DNA of 46,223 bases. Source: Gammaproteobacteria bacterium (GTDB taxonomy: Bacteria; Pseudomonadota; Gammaproteobacteria; DSM-16500). Each line of letters opens with the position of its first letter. Within the stretch, counting starts at the first letter, position 1. A program made the translations under genes and the position numbers. Shown in pieces: positions 43,577 to 46,223 of the stretch. A model generated the notes under the pieces. It was not told the origin of the DNA. It worked only from the letters and a program-made list of their open reading frames with translations, and did not search any database. The stretch covers positions 1 to 46,223 of the forward strand of contig BMAG01000064.1 in assembly GCA_014132595.1 (NCBI GenBank), in the 5' to 3' direction.

Positions 43577-43652
43577 TTGCCGCCCCACTACCATGGGTCC
43601 TTGCCTCCTGCGGAGAAAGAGACCCATGGTAGCTGTGCTTTGCATGTCAGGA
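43577..43652. repeat. Imperfect palindrome, family element B
   Basis: Perfect inner arms CTACCATGGGTC (43588-43599) and GACCCATGGTAG (43621-43632), with degenerate outer arms. The reverse complement of its right half (TGCAAAGCACAGCTAC...GGGTC...CCGCAGG) lines up with the left half of element A (CGCAAAGCGCCGCTAC...GGTCC...CTGCGG). It lies between convergent genes, just after the ettA stop. Confidence 0.7.
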
Positions 43653-43660
43653 GTTATACT

Positions 43661-45334
43661 CTAGTGTTCCAGCTTCTTATATTTAATCCGATGCGGCAAC
43701 TTCGCCTGATCGCCTAGTCTACGTAATCGATCTGCTTCATATTCTGCATAGTTACCACTAAAGAAAACAACCGTACTATCTCCTTCAAAGGCAATAATAT
43801 GCGTTGCGATACGATCCAAGAACCATCGATCGTGCGAAATAACCATCGCACAACCTGGGAAACTTAATAACGCTTCTTCTAAGGCGCGTAAGGTTTCGAC
43901 ATCTAAATCATTGGTCGGTTCGTCAAGTAATAAAACATTGCCGCCGCTGCTTAACAGTTTCGCTAAGTGAACACGATTGCGTTCACCACCCGATAAATCC
44001 TGAATAAATTTCTGCTGATCCGTACCTTTAAAATTAAAACGTCCGACATAGGCACGCGATGGCATCTGATAAGTTCCAATCGTCATAATATCTTGTCCGT
44101 TGGAAAGCTCTTGCCATACCGTGTTCTTACCATTCAGCGAATCACGGCTTTGATCAACATAGGCTAATTTAACCGATTCCCCAATACGTATATTGCCGCT
44201 ATCAGGAGTTTCAAAACCCATGATCATTTTAAACAAAGTTGATTTACCCGCACCATTGGGCCCAATAATACCCACAATTGCACCTGCAGGAATGGAAAAA
44301 CTTAAATTATCAAACAATAAACGATCACCGAATTCCTTGCTGATATCGGTTGCTTCAATCACAAGATCACCCAATCGAGGACCCGGCGGAATATAAAGTT
44401 CTTGTGTCTCACTGCGTTTTTGAAATTCTTTAGAACTCAATTCATCAAAACGAGCCATACGCGCTTTGCTTTTAGCCTGACGACCCTTCGGATTACTGCG
44501 CACCCATTCCAATTCTTCACGCATGGCTTTTTGATGCGATGTTTGTTCACGTTCTTCCTGCTCTAATCGCTTTGCTTTTTGATCAAGCCAGGATGAATAA
44601 TTACCTTCATAAGGAATCCCTTGCCCGCGGTCTAATTCTAAAATCCAGCCAGCCACATTATCTAAAAAGTAACGATCATGGGTGACAGCCACCACTGTGC
44701 CGGGGTAATCATGCAAAAACCGTTCTAACCAGGCGATACTCTCCGCATCTAAATGGTTAGTAGGCTCATCGAGTAATAACATATCGGGATTAGATAAAAG
44801 TAATCGACACAATGCAACACGCCGGCGCTCACCGCCAGAAAGTTTAGTGACGTCTGCATCCCAGGGAGGCAAGCGAAGCGCATCGGCTGCGATTTCTAAC
44901 TTGCGCTCTAATTCCCAGGCGCCTGCGGCATCAATTTCGCCTTGTAATTTGCTTTGTTCATCGAGCAATTTATTCATTTCATCATCACTCATGGGTTCTG
45001 CAAAACGCATGCTGATGTCATTAAAGCGGGTTAAAAGAGCAATCGTTTGTGCAACACCTTCTTCAACGTTGCCGCGTACATTTTTAGCCGGATCCAATTG
45101 AGGTTCTTGCGGAAGATAACCAATTTTAATACCCGGTTGCGGACGTGCTTCTCCGGTAAATTCTTTATCTATCCCTGCCATAATTCGTAGAAGGGAAGAT
45201 TTTCCAGATCCATTCAGACCTAAGACACCAATTTTGGCGCCTGGGTAGAAGGACAGCCAAATATTTTTTAAGATTTCGCGTTTTGGCGGGACAACTTTGC
45301 CGACGCCTTGCATGGTATAGATATATTGTGCCAT
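43661..45334 (-). CDS. ettA: Energy-dependent translational throttle protein EttA
   Basis: ABC-F ATPase, 557 aa (E. coli EttA is 555), binding the ribosomal E site and gating the first elongation step by ATP/ADP level. Two nucleotide-binding domains: [16 protein letters not shown] with [12 protein letters not shown] and [11 protein letters not shown], and [16 protein letters not shown] with [12 protein letters not shown] and [11 protein letters not shown]. The EttA-type arm lies in the first domain, and the linker has [23 protein letters not shown]. No transmembrane segment. The start is ATG 45334 behind GAAAGG. Single-gene unit. Confidence 0.97.
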   Translation of the reverse strand: MAQYIYTMQGVGKVVPPKREILKNIWLSFYPGAKIGVLGLNGSGKSSLLRIMAGIDKEFTGEARPQPGIKIGYLPQEPQLDPAKNVRGNVEEGVAQTIALLTRFNDISMRFAEPMSDDEMNKLLDEQSKLQGEIDAAGAWELERKLEIAADALRLPPWDADVTKLSGGERRRVALCRLLLSNPDMLLLDEPTNHLDAESIAWLERFLHDYPGTVVAVTHDRYFLDNVAGWILELDRGQGIPYEGNYSSWLDQKAKRLEQEEREQTSHQKAMREELEWVRSNPKGRQAKSKARMARFDELSSKEFQKRSETQELYIPPGPRLGDLVIEATDISKEFGDRLLFDNLSFSIPAGAIVGIIGPNGAGKSTLFKMIMGFETPDSGNIRIGESVKLAYVDQSRDSLNGKNTVWQELSNGQDIMTIGTYQMPSRAYVGRFNFKGTDQQKFIQDLSGGERNRVHLAKLLSSGGNVLLLDEPTNDLDVETLRALEEALLSFPGCAMVISHDRWFLDRIATHIIAFEGDSTVVFFSGNYAEYEADRLRRLGDQAKLPHRIKYKKLEH

Positions 45335-45423
45335 AGAGACCTTTCTCTTTGATAAATGTAAAAAATGGTGAGCCTGCTTGTTTGATATATTATGATTTGC
45401 TCAAGATCCGGTCGATTAAATCA

Positions 45424-45474
45424 CAAGAAAAAAACACGGTCAATTCTGGTGTAGCATAGAATGACCGTGTTTTT
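45424..45474 (-). terminator. Terminator after the 33-codon lysine-rich ORF
   Basis: AACACGGTCATTCT and AGAATTGACCGTGTT pair with one bulge; on the minus strand the hairpin is followed by seven or more T residues. It separates the small ORF from ettA. The opposite strand also ends in TTTTT, so it may be two-way. Confidence 0.8.
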
Positions 45475-45492
45475 AATAACAATAAACTTTAC

Positions 45493-45594
45493 TTACTGTT
45501 TGTCTCTTTTTTCTTTCTTTGCCGCTCGTTTTTCCTTTAATGATTTCAGGGGTTTTTTCTTTGCTTCTTTTTTGGTGTCTTTTGCTTTACTCAT
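45493..45594 (-). CDS. 33-residue lysine-rich small protein
   Basis: Starts MSKAKDTKKEAKKK and ends KEKRAAKKEKRDKQ, roughly half lysine. AAGGAG lies ten bases before this ATG. An in-frame ATG three codons earlier is only one base from the ribosome-binding site and so unlikely. A strong terminator follows on the same strand, marking a complete small transcription unit. The composition suggests nucleic-acid or ribosome binding. No family recognised. Confidence 0.65.
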   Translation of the reverse strand: MSKAKDTKKEAKKKPLKSLKEKRAAKKEKRDKQ

Positions 45595-45682
45595 ATTAGT
45601 CATTCTCCTTGATAAAAAATGGTAGTAGCAGCTAATTTATATATAAAAACACCCTAAGAAGTCAATCTAAAGTTAGAGGGTT

Positions 45683-45764
45683 CTTGTTGACAGTGACAAT
45701 GCTTAGCAGGTCCCTTCCTCTGCAGGAGGGAAGGGACCTGCTAAGCAGCATTTTGTTTATCAAG
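45683..45764. repeat. Palindrome, family element C
   Basis: Perfect 19-base arms TGCTTAGCAGGTCCCTTCC (45700-45718) and their complement (45729-45747) around a ten-base centre TCTGCAGGAG. Outer flanks TTGTTGACAGTGACAA and TTTTGTTTATCAAG are imperfect complements. The GGTCCCTTCC...CTGC core and the TTGATA/TATCAA-like ends match element A. It follows the stop of the truncated gene at the right edge. Confidence 0.8.
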
Positions 45765-45801
45765 AATAATCTAACTACACGCCGATGAAAGATGAATTCT
45801 A

Positions 45802-46223
45802 TTAATCGCGCTCGACAAATGACTTCTTATATTTACCGGATTTAAAATGATCTCCCTTGCCGCTGCTATTTTTGGAGCGTTTGTCTTTGAAATCTTTACG
45901 TCCGCCGGTGCTCTTGTCTTTAAAGCCGGCATTTTCTTTTTTGAAACTCTTGCCGCCTCTAAAAGCACGTTCTTTATTTTCGCCGCTAAAACGTCCACGC
46001 TCAGCATTGTCATTTTTAAAACCAGATTTTTTGAAATGATCGCGGTCTTTCCCTTCAGGCTTTCGTGAAAAATCTTCACGGCCTTTTCCTTCGGTTTTTC
46101 GAGAGAAATCTTCGCGGCCTTTTCTTTCGGTTTTTCGAGAGAAATCTTCACGGCCATTTCTTTCGGCTTTTCGGGAAAAATCTTCACGGCCATTTCTTTC
46201 GGCCTTTCGGGAAAAATCTTCAC
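45802..46223 (-). CDS. C-terminal basic tail of a gene running off the window (probable RNA-binding protein)
   Basis: The last 139 codons of a minus-strand gene whose start lies beyond 46223. In this frame the window edge reads EDFSRKAERNGR repeated five times with drift (A to T to P, N to K), then DHFKKSGFKNDNAERGRF, GGKSFKKENAG, GGRKDFKDKRS and a final KYKKSFVERD. Arg/Lys/Gly/Phe/Asp tails of this kind end DEAD-box RNA helicases (RhlE/RhlB) and RluB/RluF-type pseudouridine synthases. The neighbouring minus-strand frame is also open for about 150 codons, but gives monotonous KIFPEKPKEMAV text and runs past this stop. I regard it as a shadow of the repeat. Which enzyme precedes the tail cannot be told here. 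Confidence 0.72.
   Translation of the reverse strand, partial: EDFSRKAERNGREDFSRKAERNGREDFSRKTERKGREDFSRKTEGKGREDFSRKPEGKDRDHFKKSGFKNDNAERGRFSGENKERAFRGGKSFKKENAGFKDKSTGGRKDFKDKRSKNSSGKGDHFKSGKYKKSFVERD
46042..46223 (-). repeat. Tandem 36-base coding repeat (five units, continues past window)
   Basis: Five consecutive 36-base units encode the 12-residue motif EDFSRK-x-E-x-x-[GD]-R. Units nearest the window edge are almost identical in DNA, while those further into the tail diverge, as expected for recent expansion by slippage or recombination. Confidence 0.85.

Noticed and set aside
45771-46223. 150-codon minus-strand open frame with repeated KIFPEKPKEMAV text
   Set aside because: It is the shadow of a 36-base tandem repeat read in another frame. 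The overlapping frame gives an Arg/Gly/Phe/Asp-rich RNA-binding tail with a sensible basic end and a stop at 45802.
1-46223. Search for tRNA, rRNA, CRISPR arrays, transposases, integrases and attachment sites
   Set aside because: No cloverleaf, rRNA-like block, regular spacer array or recombinase motif was seen on reading both strands; short degenerate RNAs could still be missed without a covariance search.

Overview
The window is an AT-rich bacterial chromosome segment. Its gene content (GacA/UvrY/LetA-type regulator, EttA, RlmI, BioC-type biotin synthesis, DUF2520-type PanG in a pantothenate operon, an H1-like protein, many lysine/glutamate-rich coiled-coil hypotheticals) fits a gammaproteobacterium, most likely of the Legionellales/Coxiella side. 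That placement is inference from gene content. I see no rRNA, tRNA, CRISPR array, integrase, transposase or phage genes.

Layout. 1-3.2 kb: a hypothetical, a periplasmic histidine phosphatase, then an envelope operon (bufferin-like DUF2282 peptide, YceI, cytochrome b561, YceI). 3.4-6.1 kb: a cold-shock protein, an M13 peptidase and a small membrane protein. 6.3-11.9 kb: a KAP P-loop NTPase, a GacA-like regulator, an L,D-transpeptidase and RlmI. 11.9-13.2 kb: a 12-codon lysine-rich ORF, a long inverted repeat and a membrane-hairpin hypothetical. 13.4-17.9 kb: bioC-bioD-bioA-bioB with overlapping ends, then a racemase-fold protein that has lost both catalytic cysteines. 17.9-22.2 kb: four unrecognised coiled-coil or membrane proteins on alternating strands. 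22.2-25.2 kb: a minus-strand unit of a leader-like small protein, a thiolase and ETF-quinone oxidoreductase. Divergent from it, at 25.3-28.4 kb, are a cNMP/PqqD-like/M50 metalloprotease fusion and a fatty-acid desaturase. 28.5-30.8 kb: an H1-like protein, a 3-hydroxyisobutyryl-CoA hydrolase-like protein and a LysM L,D-transpeptidase. 31.0-35.5 kb: panG-panB-panC-panD-coaX plus a Leu/Val dehydrogenase. 35.6-39.3 kb: a methyltransferase-TPR protein and a KimA-like permease. 39.5-43.5 kb: etfB-etfA, a beta-CASP metallo-beta-lactamase protein and a coiled-coil hypothetical. 43.7-46.2 kb: ettA, a 33-residue lysine-rich ORF and the basic repetitive tail of a gene that runs off the end.

How the genes connect. 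The ETF, ETF-quinone oxidoreductase, thiolase, hydroxyisobutyryl-CoA hydrolase and desaturase point to acyl-CoA and branched-chain amino-acid metabolism feeding the quinone pool. The pantothenate operon ends with a dehydrogenase that could supply alpha-ketoisovalerate, the PanB substrate.

Most unusual items. (1) A small protein resembling a RiPP leader, divergent from a membrane protease that carries a PqqD-like (RRE-type) domain and two cyclic-nucleotide domains. (2) A bufferin-like precursor with no MNIO maturase nearby. (3) A racemase-fold protein with both cysteines replaced by aspartate. (4) A family of long intergenic palindromes sharing a core. (5) A cluster of effector-like coiled-coil genes.
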